From: Pedobacter helvus | GTDB lineage: Bacteria; Bacteroidota; Bacteroidia; Sphingobacteriales; Sphingobacteriaceae | NCBI RefSeq assembly: GCF_005925325.1 | Contig: NZ_SRMP01000005.1 | Span: forward strand, 248,001 to 312,000 | Direction: 5' to 3' | DNA length: 64,000 nt | Part shown: positions 24,000-31,723 of the stretch, piece by piece | How positions within the stretch are numbered: the first letter of the stretch is position 1 | How the letters are laid out: every line of letters starts with the position of its first letter | Translations under genes and position numbers: made by a program | The notes under the pieces: model-generated | The model's input: only the letters and a program-made list of their open reading frames with translations | What the model was told of the DNA's origin: nothing | The model's database searches: none

Positions 24000-25313
24000 A
24001 TGCCAAAAAAATTCGAAGAGTTTAAGCTCAATAGACAAATACTGAATGCAGTAGAAGAAGCTGGTTTTACAGAAGCTACTCCGATACAGGAAAAAGCGAT
24101 TGCACCGGTATTGTCGGGACAAGATTTGTTCGGTATTGCTCAAACGGGAACAGGAAAAACTGCTGCTTATGTACTGCCTATGCTTATGAAAATGAAGTAT
24201 GCGCAGGGCGAAAATCCTAGAGCGTTGATTTTAGTGCCAACTAGAGAATTGGCAATGCAGATAGAAGAACAGGTAAAGTTGTTTTCTACTTACACAGATT
24301 TAAGAACTGTGGTGATTTTTGGTGGTATTGGACCTAAAACACAAAAAGAGCAAATAGCCAAAGGCGTAGATATTTTGGTGGCTACACCAGGCCGCTTTTT
24401 AGATTTGTATTTAGCTGGCGATATCAATACACGCAGCCTACAGTTTTTGGTATTAGACGAAGCGGATAAAATGATGGATATGGGCTTTATCGGATCTATT
24501 CATCGCATTTTGGAAGTAGTTCCCCGTAAACGCCAAAACTTACTCTTCTCTGCTACGATGAGCGATTTGGTACAGAAAATCGCTGGAGATTTCCTTAAAA
24601 ATCCACTTACGGTGGAGGTGGCTGCACAAGCTACGCCTGCGCAAACGGTAACGCAGATCATGTATGCTGTACCTAATTTCAAAACCAAGATCAATTTGTT
24701 GCAAAACTTGTTGAAAAACGATGAAGAATTTAAAAAACTGATCATCTTCTGTAAAACGAAAACCGTAGCGGATAATATCAATAGTTTTGTAGCTAGAAGG
24801 TTGGGAGAAGATGCGGTTAGGGTAATCCATGCCAACAAAGGACAGAATACGCGTATCAATTCCATTAATGATTTTAAAGAAGGGAATATCAGAGTTTTAG
24901 TAGCTACAGATGTGGCTTCTAGAGGCATAGATGTAAGTGAGGTAAGCCATGTAATTAATTTCGATGTACCTATTGTGATTGAAGATTACGTACACCGAAT
25001 TGGCAGAACAGGAAGGGCTTTTAATGAAGGTACAGCGATAACGTTTTACAACGAAGCAGAGCGATACTATATCGATAAGATACAAAAACTGATCAGACAG
25101 CAAATTACCGAGGAACAAATTCCTGCAGAAGTGTTTATAGAAGAAACACCATATGAGGAAAAACAGTCCCTAGCAAGGGAAATTGATGCCCAAAAGAGGA
25201 AAGAAAATCCCGACTTCAAAGGAGCGTTCCACGAGAAGAAAAAACAGTACCCGTCAACAAATAAAAAAAATACAAAAGGTACTTATAAATCAAAACCTAA
25301 ATCACGCAGATAA
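24000..25313 (+). CDS. DEAD-box ATP-dependent RNA helicase, RhlE-like
   Basis: A 437-residue helicase for RNA remodelling, with Q motif, motif I AQTGTGKTAAYVLP, Ia PTRELAMQ, Ib TPGR, DEAD (VLDEADKMMDMGF), SAT, and the C-terminal RecA domain with TDVASRGIDVSEVSHVINFD and HRIGRTGRA. The 60-residue C-terminal tail is rich in Lys, Glu and Arg (KRKENPDFKG, KKKQYPSTNKK), as in RhlE proteins that contact rRNA. RhlE in bacteria works in ribosome assembly and RNA decay. The next gene starts 1 bp after its stop, suggesting co-transcription. Confidence 0.95.
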   Translation: MPKKFEEFKLNRQILNAVEEAGFTEATPIQEKAIAPVLSGQDLFGIAQTGTGKTAAYVLPMLMKMKYAQGENPRALILVPTRELAMQIEEQVKLFSTYTDLRTVVIFGGIGPKTQKEQIAKGVDILVATPGRFLDLYLAGDINTRSLQFLVLDEADKMMDMGFIGSIHRILEVVPRKRQNLLFSATMSDLVQKIAGDFLKNPLTVEVAAQATPAQTVTQIMYAVPNFKTKINLLQNLLKNDEEFKKLIIFCKTKTVADNINSFVARRLGEDAVRVIHANKGQNTRINSINDFKEGNIRVLVATDVASRGIDVSEVSHVINFDVPIVIEDYVHRIGRTGRAFNEGTAITFYNEAERYYIDKIQKLIRQQITEEQIPAEVFIEETPYEEKQSLAREIDAQKRKENPDFKGAFHEKKKQYPSTNKKNTKGTYKSKPKSRR

Positions 25314-25314
25314 A

Positions 25315-25593
25315 TTGAAAGTTAAACTAACACCATTAAACATTGTGTCTGCTTTGAGTATCATGGCTGTAGCTGGTTTAATCGTAGATAAAAGCTGGCT
25401 TTTGGCTCCTGCCAATCACGAGCGTAAAGGGCTTTTTATAGCATTTGGTGTTTTGGTTTTTTTTGTGTCGTTTCTTTGCGACCAAATTTTCAGAAAATTT
25501 ATCCCCACTTTGGCAAGACTTTGGCTTGTACAACTTATGGTTGTAATACTGGCTGTCGTTTTTGTCTTAGTGTTAAAGAGTGTGTTTGGTTAA
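25315..25593 (+). CDS. Small integral membrane protein
   Basis: A 92-residue protein with three hydrophobic helices (about 7-25, 36-56 and 65-90) and short charged loops (DKSWLLAPANHERKG). No family recognised. The start is taken as TTG at 25315 (one base after the RhlE-like stop at 25313), giving a typical N-terminus MKVKLTPLNIVSAL; the longer frame from 25183 would overlap the helicase with an unrelated basic peptide. Probably translationally linked to the helicase gene. Confidence 0.65.
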   Translation: MKVKLTPLNIVSALSIMAVAGLIVDKSWLLAPANHERKGLFIAFGVLVFFVSFLCDQIFRKFIPTLARLWLVQLMVVILAVVFVLVLKSVFG

Positions 25594-25718
25594 ACATAAT
25601 CACTAAAAAACATCAAAAAGATGAATCATCTTGATTAAAATTCATTGCTTACTCCAATTGCAGAAAAGCAATGTAAATCAGGATAGCTTCATTATCATTA
25701 AAGACAAAAAATACGAAG

Positions 25719-26054
25719 ATGAAAAAAGCGGAAATAAAAATTACAGTAGAGTTAGACGAGAAAAATGTTCCAGAAAATATCCTTTGGGAATCATCAGACT
25801 CTGAAAATAAAGATCAATTAGCAGCAAAATCAATGATGTTAGCACTTTGGGACCATAACTACAAAAATTCTATGAGAATAGATTTATGGACTAAAGACAT
25901 GCCTGTTGATGAAATGAAGCGTTTTTTTTACGAAACATTACAAACCATGGGCGATAGTTTTTTAAGAGCTACTGGAGAAAAAAATATAGTAGAAGATTTA
26001 AGAGATTATTGCGCACATTTTGCGGATAAAATGGGTATCAACACTAAAGGATAG
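25719..26054 (+). CDS. gldC: Gliding motility protein GldC
   Basis: A 111-residue soluble protein matching GldC of Bacteroidota: KAEIKITVELDEKNVPENILWESSDS, KSMMLALWDHNYKNSMRIDLWTKDMPVDEMKRFFYETLQTMGDSFLRATGE. GldC occurs in gliding and non-gliding Bacteroidota, usually alone, and its biochemical role is not settled. No other gld or spr genes are in the window. It is followed after 15 bp by the hybrid histidine kinase, suggesting one transcript. Confidence 0.9.
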   Translation: MKKAEIKITVELDEKNVPENILWESSDSENKDQLAAKSMMLALWDHNYKNSMRIDLWTKDMPVDEMKRFFYETLQTMGDSFLRATGEKNIVEDLRDYCAHFADKMGINTKG

Positions 26055-26069
26055 CCGATATGAGACAAC

Positions 26070-27920
26070 ATGAGCCAAGCTGCATCTAAGAAGATTTTTA
26101 TCAACTTCATCGTTAAATTAATGCTGATTTTGGCACTAATTGGTGGCGGTGCAGCATTGTTGCTCTATAGTAAGCAAGACAGTAGTTACATTAAGCATAC
26201 ACAACAACAAATTGCGGGTTTGTTAGCACTGAATGGCGCACTCCAAAAGTCAAGTCAGGCTTATTTTTCTTTAGCTGATAGCGAACCGGCGCAGTTGGAT
26301 AGTTTAAAGACACATCTTAGTGCAGTAGCTGTTCATAAAAAAGTGTTATCACCGTTCTTAAAAGGTGAAGGTACTTATAGCGGCGATGCAAAAGCAATCC
26401 TAAAAAGTCTGGATGAAGAAGAAGATTTTTACCGTGCCCAGCTAAAATTGCCCTTACATGCGCACGGAAATTTAACCCCAGATTTTGTTTTCAATAGCAA
26501 AATTGGTTCTACAAGTCCATTAATTATACAGTTAATTCAGTCGCTCAACGATGATCTAACCTTCCGGATTTCTCAAGATGGCCATTTTTATGAAACACTT
26601 GGGTATTTAATTGTTTCTGTAGGAGGGCTTGTGCTGATCATGGTAATTGTACTTTACAATCGATCGCAAATAAGCGTGAGAAAGCAACTTGCTCACGATC
26701 AGGAAATTTATAATGCTAAGTTAAATGCTCAAGCGGCTAACAACGCCAAAACCGAATATCTAGGGATGATTAGCCATGAGATCAGAACACCAATGAACGG
26801 TGTTTTGGGCATGTCTAATTTACTTTTGCAAGGTTCGTTAACTAGCGAACAGCGAGAATATGCGAAGACTATTTCTAATAGTGCAGAGTCTTTGCTTCGT
26901 ATTGTAAACGATATTCTAGATTTCTCAAAAATTGAGGTAGGAAAGATCCATTTAGATACAACTTCGGTAAATATCAGGCAGCTTATTGCCGAAACATTTG
27001 AGCAAAATCTTCCAAAATCTTCCGCCAATTTATCTATTAATTTCAAGGTAGATAAAAATGTTCCGAATGCTATAAATTGTGACCCCAAACGATTAAAGCA
27101 GGTGTTGCTGAACTTTTTAAGCAACGCTGTAAAGTTCACGGAAAAAGGTAGTATTATGCTAGAATGTTCAGTAATTGACAAAGATGAGTTCGGCAAAATT
27201 CGACTTGGTTTTGTAGTAAAAGATACTGGGATAGGCATAGCTGAAGATAGAATCAAGCAACTCTTTAAACCGTTTGTACAAGTAAACAAATCGACCATGC
27301 GTAAATACGGTGGTACAGGTTTGGGACTGAATATTGCATACAATCTTATCACCATGATGGATGGAAAGGTGAAGGTGAAGAGTAAGGTTGGAAGTGGCTC
27401 GGCTTTCACTTTTTATATTACTACAAAGGAAGCGGTAGAAAATAAAATGCCCCAACCCCTAAAGGATGAGGTTAAAATTTTGTTAGATAACGATTTGTCT
27501 GCGAATTATCCATTTAAAATTTTAGTGGTAGATGATAATGACATCAATCTGATGCTGATCATCAAAACACTAAATAAACTGGGTTACGATTGTAAAAAAG
27601 CATCGAATGGCCAAATTGCGGTTGATATGGTAAAGCAAGAGAATTTCGATCTTATTTTTATGGATATGCAGATGCCAATTATGGACGGAACTATAGCTGC
27701 CGTAGAAATTAGGAAGCATTACCGCATTTATGAATACCCAGTTGTGGTTGCACTTACTGCTAATACACTCGGGGATGGAAGAGATAAGTGTTTAGAAGCT
27801 GGTATGCAAGATTTCATTGCAAAACCTTTTAAACCGACCGAAATAGAGGAAGTTATTAAAAAATGGGCCCCAAAAATTATCGACTTCAAAAGTAAACATC
27901 AATCTAAATCCTTAAGTTAG
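26070..27920 (+). CDS. Hybrid sensor histidine kinase/response regulator
   Basis: A 616-residue membrane-bound two-component protein. Two membrane helices (about 12-32 and 178-196) bracket a periplasmic sensor domain of about 145 residues with no recognised fold. Then a dimerisation domain with phospho-acceptor His236 (YLGMISHEIRTPMNG), the ATPase domain (N-box FLSNAVKFTEKG, G1 DTGIGI, G2 GGTGLGL) and a C-terminal receiver domain (ILVVDDNDINL, phospho-acceptor Asp532 in FMDMQMPIMDG, KPF). It lacks an output domain and an Hpt domain, so phosphate must pass to a separate protein. Signal unknown. Confidence 0.94.
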   Translation: MSQAASKKIFINFIVKLMLILALIGGGAALLLYSKQDSSYIKHTQQQIAGLLALNGALQKSSQAYFSLADSEPAQLDSLKTHLSAVAVHKKVLSPFLKGEGTYSGDAKAILKSLDEEEDFYRAQLKLPLHAHGNLTPDFVFNSKIGSTSPLIIQLIQSLNDDLTFRISQDGHFYETLGYLIVSVGGLVLIMVIVLYNRSQISVRKQLAHDQEIYNAKLNAQAANNAKTEYLGMISHEIRTPMNGVLGMSNLLLQGSLTSEQREYAKTISNSAESLLRIVNDILDFSKIEVGKIHLDTTSVNIRQLIAETFEQNLPKSSANLSINFKVDKNVPNAINCDPKRLKQVLLNFLSNAVKFTEKGSIMLECSVIDKDEFGKIRLGFVVKDTGIGIAEDRIKQLFKPFVQVNKSTMRKYGGTGLGLNIAYNLITMMDGKVKVKSKVGSGSAFTFYITTKEAVENKMPQPLKDEVKILLDNDLSANYPFKILVVDDNDINLMLIIKTLNKLGYDCKKASNGQIAVDMVKQENFDLIFMDMQMPIMDGTIAAVEIRKHYRIYEYPVVVALTANTLGDGRDKCLEAGMQDFIAKPFKPTEIEEVIKKWAPKIIDFKSKHQSKSLS

Positions 27921-27938
27921 CGTTTTAAACGATTGATC

Positions 27939-28343
27939 ATGCTAATTGTAAATAAGCCGATGGCCTTTATTGGGCTAATTTTAGTTTTTGTTGCTGGATT
28001 TTGCCCTATGTTAGAGGTTAAAATTCTCGTGAAATGGATTTCTTGGGGATTGTATAAAACAGATATTCGTTTATTTCTGATCACTTATTCACTTATTGCT
28101 ATAACCGCATTATGTTTTTTCATTAGGCAGTTAAAAGCTTTTAGATTGTTGACGAGAGTGATGTTTATTTGGGTGTTGTTAATGGCTGCGGCAGTTTATT
28201 TCAAGTCCACACATTACTTTGGTATGAAAATAGCCGACAATTTATTGGGTAAAGCGATTCACTTCCAATGGGGATGGATCATTTTATTGATTGGTGCTAT
28301 TTTGTTGCTATTTAGCGTAAAGAAAGAACAATTGAGCGCATAG
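27939..28343 (+). CDS. Four-helix membrane protein
   Basis: A 134-residue integral membrane protein with four hydrophobic stretches (about 7-25, 45-62, 72-90 and 112-130). No family recognised. The ATG at 27939 is preferred to the TTG at 27933. It lies 18 bp after the histidine kinase and could be co-transcribed. Nothing in it suggests a catalytic site. Confidence 0.65.
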   Translation: MLIVNKPMAFIGLILVFVAGFCPMLEVKILVKWISWGLYKTDIRLFLITYSLIAITALCFFIRQLKAFRLLTRVMFIWVLLMAAAVYFKSTHYFGMKIADNLLGKAIHFQWGWIILLIGAILLLFSVKKEQLSA

Positions 28344-28434
28344 TAAAACGATGAGCTTGTGGTTGCACAACAGTAGATGCAACTTCATTAGTAGGCTCGA
28401 ATTTGCTGTCAAGTGTATCAGTAAATCTGAAATA

Positions 28435-29001
28435 TTAAAGTTTCAATAAATATTGATATAGCTTCTCTGTAGGTAAACCCATTACATTGGTATAAGAACC
28501 GTTTAAACGTTCAACCACGGTTAAACCGAACCAATCTTGTATGCCATAGCTACCTGCTTTGTCGAAAGGTTGGTAATTGTCAATGTAGTAATTGATTTCT
28601 TCAGTATTTAAAACACGGCAGAAAACTTCTGTTTGATCGTAAAAAGAGGTTATTTTGCCTTGATAATTGATACTAACGCCTGTGTAAACTTCATGTTTAT
28701 TGCCCGACAGTTTTCCTAGCATTTCTTGAGCCTCTTTGTGGTCTTTGGGTTTGCCAAGAATTTCAACATTGATGGCTACAATAGTATCTGCTGTAATTAT
28801 AATTTCATTAGGATTGGCATTAAATGCTTTAGCTTTCTTTTCAGAAATATAAACTGCAATTTCTGGTGCACTCAGTGTCGCTGGGTAACTTTCGTCTACA
28901 TCTTTAAGCTCAACAGCAAAATTTAATCCCATTAAGGTTAGTAATTCTTGTCGGCGAGGAGATTTTGAAGCGAGTATAATCGGTTGCTTAAGCTTTAGCA
29001 T
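28435..29001 (-). CDS. maf: Maf-family nucleotide pyrophosphatase
   Basis: A 188-residue cytoplasmic enzyme that hydrolyses non-canonical or dTTP/UTP-type nucleotides to monophosphates and helps restrain septum formation. The Maf signature ILASKSPRRQELL is at residues 9-21, followed by DVDESYP, the catalytic ADTIVAI (Asp about 71) and GKPKDHKEAQEMLGKLSG. Domain length is standard. The TAATG-like spacing is absent; it ends 92 bp after the convergent membrane protein and starts after a terminator-like hairpin from the Spy-like gene. Confidence 0.92.
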   Translation of the reverse strand: MLKLKQPIILASKSPRRQELLTLMGLNFAVELKDVDESYPATLSAPEIAVYISEKKAKAFNANPNEIIITADTIVAINVEILGKPKDHKEAQEMLGKLSGNKHEVYTGVSINYQGKITSFYDQTEVFCRVLNTEEINYYIDNYQPFDKAGSYGIQDWFGLTVVERLNGSYTNVMGLPTEKLYQYLLKL

Positions 29002-29026
29002 GTTTAATTTTTTTCCAAAAATAACA

Positions 29027-29048
29027 AAAGCGGCTAAGTTGCCGCTTT
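29027..29048 (-). terminator. Hairpin terminator of the Spy-like gene
   Basis: AAAGCGGC-taagtt-GCCGCTTT, a perfect 8-bp stem. On the minus strand it follows the Spy-like stop by 22 bp and is followed by a T-rich stretch (TGTTATTTTTGG). Confidence 0.75.
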
Positions 29049-29070
29049 GTTTTGTCTTTTTTAAACATGA

Positions 29071-29481
29071 TTAGTTTCCGCCTTGGCGCTCTTTCATTCT
29101 TTTTTCCATCTCAGCTTTTTGCTCATCAAGCATTGCTTTGTAGGTTTTTTTCTGATCGTCAGTTAAGACACCGCTTACTTTTGTTTCAAGTTCTGCCCTC
29201 ATTTTCTGCATCTTCTCCATCATCGCTTGTCTATCTCCGCCACCTTGCGCTTCTTCACGCATTTTCTTTTGAGCATCTGCTTGTTCTGTAAAAATTGCAG
29301 TTAACTTCGTTTTTTGGTCATCAGATAATTTTAGTTTTTCATCTAATTGCTTTACTCTAGCCTCAGGGTTCATACCCATACGACCACCCGGACCACCACC
29401 TTGTCTGCCTTGACCAGGTTGAGCTTGAGCAAAAGCTACCATACCAAATAATAGCCCGCAAATCATCATTAATTTTTTCAT
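29071..29481 (-). CDS. Spy/CpxP-like periplasmic protein
   Basis: A 136-residue secreted protein (signal peptide about 1-20, ending AQAQ). A Gly/Arg/Met-rich segment (GRQGGGPGGRMGM) is followed by two helices rich in Lys, Glu, Gln and Met (KQLDEKLKLSDDQKTKLTAIF, QAMMEKMQKMRAELETKV and LTDDQKKTYKAMLDEQKAEMEKRM). The LSDDQ/LTDDQ-type LTXXQ repeats match the Spy/CpxP chaperone fold; a DUF4890-type name would also fit. It may act as a periplasmic chaperone or metal-binding stress protein. It is a single gene with its own terminator. Confidence 0.75.
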   Translation of the reverse strand: MKKLMMICGLLFGMVAFAQAQPGQGRQGGGPGGRMGMNPEARVKQLDEKLKLSDDQKTKLTAIFTEQADAQKKMREEAQGGGDRQAMMEKMQKMRAELETKVSGVLTDDQKKTYKAMLDEQKAEMEKRMKERQGGN

Positions 29482-29652
29482 CTTTTAATTTTATTTATAT
29501 CGTTAAGTTTTTTCTTTGATTAAAAAAAACGACAGAAGTTTAATGGATGAAAAAGAATAAATTGTTAAATAATGTTAAGCAAAAGGGAGGGGTAAGGTAT
29601 TGCTTTACAGTTAACCAGTTTAAACGAATAAATAATTAACCAAAATAAAGAT

Positions 29653-30228
29653 CTATTTACTTGCTTGGGCGGCAGAAGGAGTGCTGCCATACCATTGATG
29701 CTGAACTTTGAGTACTTTTTCGATGACGTCTCTAGCTGCGGTTTCGCCACCATTTTTAGGAGAAATGTAATGAGAAATAGCTTTAATTTCTTCTACTGCA
29801 TCATTTGGGCAGGTGGCAATGCCCACTAATCTCATTACTCCAGCATCAGGAACGTCATCTCCCATGTATAAAATCTGGTCGGGTCTAATTCCCTTTTGCT
29901 GGATGTAGTTGTTAAAAACTGGTAACTTATCATCTACACCTAAAAAAACATCGGCTATGCCTAAACCTTCGAAACGTTTACTCATAGCCATGCCTTTACC
30001 ACCTGATATGATGCAGATGTTGTAACCTCTTTTTGCCGCTAGCTGTAAAGCATATCCATCCTTAATGTTGAAAGAACGCAATAACTCGCCACTTTCGGTA
30101 GCCATAACGGTCCCGTTAGTGAGTACACCGTCTACATCAAAAATAAATGTGGTTATGTTTTTAAGGTTTTGGAGAAACCCCAAACCCCTAGAGGGGCTTT
30201 CCTCTCTAACGCTTATGTGATGATCCAT
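29653..30228 (-). CDS. HAD-superfamily phosphatase, KdsC-like
   Basis: A 191-residue HAD IIIA-type phosphatase resembling KdsC (3-deoxy-D-manno-octulosonate 8-phosphate phosphatase), the step before Kdo activation for lipopolysaccharide. Motif I FIFDVDGVLTNG (DxD), motif II IISGGKG, motif IV GDDVPDAGVM. The ATG at 30228 is chosen; the frame is open to 30375 but those codons cross iscX and repeat DNA. Even from 30228, residues 1-18 include ESPSRGLGF, encoded by a CCCCTAAA-type repeat (30176-30202). A TTG inside that repeat is another candidate start. Confidence 0.85.
   Translation of the reverse strand: MDHHISVREESPSRGLGFLQNLKNITTFIFDVDGVLTNGTVMATESGELLRSFNIKDGYALQLAAKRGYNICIISGGKGMAMSKRFEGLGIADVFLGVDDKLPVFNNYIQQKGIRPDQILYMGDDVPDAGVMRLVGIATCPNDAVEEIKAISHYISPKNGGETAARDVIEKVLKVQHQWYGSTPSAAQASK
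30176..30202. repeat. CCCCTAAA-type dispersed repeat, copy 3, inside the KdsC-like N-terminus
   Basis: AACCCCAAACCCCTAGAGGGGCTTTCC: a short palindrome CCCCTAGAGGGG flanked by the family's AACCCC and CTTTCC ends. It is translated as part of the first 20 codons. Confidence 0.7.
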
Positions 30229-30235
30229 ATACTTT

Positions 30236-30264
30236 AATTCCCCCTTTAAAGGGCTAGGGGGCTT
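30236..30264. repeat. CCCCTAAA-type dispersed repeat, copy 4, across the iscX stop codon
   Basis: AATTCCCCCTTTAAAGGG followed by CTAGGGGGCTT. It fills the space between the iscX stop (30263-30265) and the KdsC-like ATG and overlaps the stop codon itself. Confidence 0.7.
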
Positions 30265-30505
30265 ACTGATTATCTCTCCACTCGTACACCCAAGCAGATT
30301 GGATTTGCTCCAGATGACCTTCAGTACATTGTTCTCTCGTTCCTGCGAAATTTGGAAGTTCCAATACCCATTCAATTAGATCGGTAAATCTAATTCTGTA
30401 GATTTTTTGTTCGTTGAAATCGTCGCCAAATTTTTCATAAAGCTCTAAAGCAATGTCCTCAATGTCATTCCATTGAATTGGTAAGGCAAATTTATCGTTG
30501 TTCAT
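30263..30505 (-). CDS. iscX: Fe-S assembly protein IscX (YfhJ)
   Basis: An 80-residue acidic protein of the IscX family, which binds IscS and iron and tunes iron-sulfur assembly. It has the family core: ALELYEKFGDDF, RIRFTDLIEWVLELPNF (RFTDxxxWxxxLxxF is diagnostic) and the terminal helix LEQIQSAWVYEW. It lies 82 bp downstream of ferredoxin and upstream of the KdsC-like gene on the same strand. hscA is 13 kb away and iscU/hscB are not in the window. Confidence 0.93.
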   Translation of the reverse strand: MNNDKFALPIQWNDIEDIALELYEKFGDDFNEQKIYRIRFTDLIEWVLELPNFAGTREQCTEGHLEQIQSAWVYEWRDNQ

Positions 30506-30560
30506 TTATGTAAAGTTGAAACGTTTTAATGTTGAAATGTTTTAAGGTTTGGTTAACTGT

Positions 30561-30592
30561 TACTGTGAACCGTCAACTGCCAACCGTCTAGT
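30561..30592. repeat. CAGTT/AACTG-rich degenerate repeat
   Basis: GTGAACCGTCAACTGCCAACCG ending near the ferredoxin stop is a small copy of the CAGTT-type string. Only one unit is present. Confidence 0.35.
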
Positions 30593-30920
30593 GTCCTAAA
30601 AATCCTGACTGGTCTGGAATAGTAACTTCAATATCACCATCTAAAACGATGCATTGGCAGGCCAATCTAGAAGTGATTTTTGGTCTAACTGCACGGTCAA
30701 CAAAATCTTCCTCTTTTTCAGAGATTTCCTGGATGTTATCCATTCCTTTGGTTACGTAGATGTGGCAAGTACTACAGCCGCAAACGCCGCCGCAATTGTG
30801 TTGTAGCTTGATACCATTATCTAAAACTACATCTAAAACATCTTCACCAGCAGCAATAGGTAATTCTACAGGCTCTTTTCCTTCTTCTTCGAAATTTATC
30901 TTTAGTTTGAAAATACTCAT
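30588..30920 (-). CDS. fdx: [2Fe-2S] ferredoxin of Isc type
   Basis: A 110-residue adrenodoxin-type ferredoxin, the electron donor for iron-sulfur assembly. Cluster ligands: C43-x5-C49-x2-C52 in HNCGGVCGCSTCH and C88 in SRLACQC. An extra Cys (C47, and C90) lies beside them. Length and spacing match E. coli Fdx. A TACTTTTG box ends 9 bases before the ATG. iscX follows 82 bp downstream and the DUF2520 gene is 35 bp upstream on the same strand. Confidence 0.92.
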   Translation of the reverse strand: MSIFKLKINFEEEGKEPVELPIAAGEDVLDVVLDNGIKLQHNCGGVCGCSTCHIYVTKGMDNIQEISEKEEDFVDRAVRPKITSRLACQCIVLDGDIEVTIPDQSGFLGH

Positions 30921-30929
30921 AATTCAGTG

Positions 30930-30937
30930 CAAAAGTA
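30930..30937 (-). promoter_or_regulatory. Putative -7 box of fdx
   Basis: Minus strand TACTTTTG, 9 bases before the ATG at 30920. Confidence 0.45.
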
Positions 30938-30955
30938 AGCACCCAAAATTAAAAA

Positions 30956-31723
30956 TCAGTATGATCTGTTGTTTTTAATCTGGTTACTTAATAGTTGATA
31001 AATATTTAACCATTCTGGATGCTTTTGAAGCATTCCTTCATGCTTTTTTAAAGTCTGCTCGTCATTTCTAACAGCTGGACCGGTTTGCACTTCCATTGGC
31101 AGTGCAGTTTGTATTTTATTGGCAGTTTCTGTAATCAAAGGTTTGATGATGTCGAAATCCAATTGATTTCGTGCTAGTAGTTGCTGCGCAATTCCATAAA
31201 GGTAGTTAGGGAAATTACAAGCAAAAACAGCTGCCAGATGTAAAATCTTTCGCTGTTCGCTACTCACTTCGTAAACGCTTTTACTAATTAGCGAAGCCAA
31301 CGTTTTCAGCTGATTTAGATTTGTTTCATTATTCGCTTCTAAACAAAGTGGAACGTTACTGAAATCTAATTCTTTTTGTTTAGAAAATGTTTGTAGCGGA
31401 TAGAACACGCCATAATTTTTGTGGCTTACCAAACTATCCATTGCTACAGCTCCAGAAGTGTGCGCAACGATGCCTTTATAGTCTTTTAGCTGTAGGGAAA
31501 TATTTGCGATGGCATCATCTTTCACTGCAATTAGAACAATGTCACTATCATCAATACTAATTCGGGAAATTTCGGCGACTGCATCAGCATCAACTTTATT
31601 GGCTAACACTTTTGCATTTTTTACATTATAAGACCAAATATTTAGCACCTGTACATTTACATTTTTAAGTGCTTTGGCTATGTGTGTAGCTACATTTCCC
31701 GAACCTATGATGGATACTCGCAT
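30956..31723 (-). CDS. Rossmann-fold DUF2520 protein
   Basis: A 255-residue dehydrogenase-like protein: NAD(P)-binding GSGNVATHIAKAL (residues 7-19), DIVLIAVKDDAI, HTSGAVAMDSL and a C-terminal helical domain (AAVFACNFPNYLYGIAQQLL, GPAVRND) of the DUF2520/DUF2520-like family. The substrate is not known. Its ATG overlaps the stop of ccmF by one base (TAATG), which couples it to the cytochrome c genes and suggests the whole ccmE-ccmF-DUF2520 unit is one transcript. Confidence 0.85.
   Translation of the reverse strand: MRVSIIGSGNVATHIAKALKNVNVQVLNIWSYNVKNAKVLANKVDADAVAEISRISIDDSDIVLIAVKDDAIANISLQLKDYKGIVAHTSGAVAMDSLVSHKNYGVFYPLQTFSKQKELDFSNVPLCLEANNETNLNQLKTLASLISKSVYEVSSEQRKILHLAAVFACNFPNYLYGIAQQLLARNQLDFDIIKPLITETANKIQTALPMEVQTGPAVRNDEQTLKKHEGMLQKHPEWLNIYQLLSNQIKNNRSY

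Noticed and set aside
24500..24928. 142-codon antisense frame inside the RhlE-like gene
   Set aside because: The helicase frame carries all the DEAD-box motifs in order; the antisense frame has none.
25183..25314. Upstream extension of the small membrane protein into the helicase gene
   Set aside because: It would overlap the conserved helicase tail in another frame and adds a random basic peptide; a TTG at 25315 gives a sensible N-terminus.
26729..27409. 226-codon antisense frame inside the hybrid kinase gene
   Set aside because: Shadow of the kinase gene in the reverse frame; the composition mirrors the coding strand and has no motif.
30229..30375. Longer N-terminus of the KdsC-like protein
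   Set aside because: These codons run through the iscX gene and repeat DNA in a different frame, and members of this family begin shortly before the first DxD motif.
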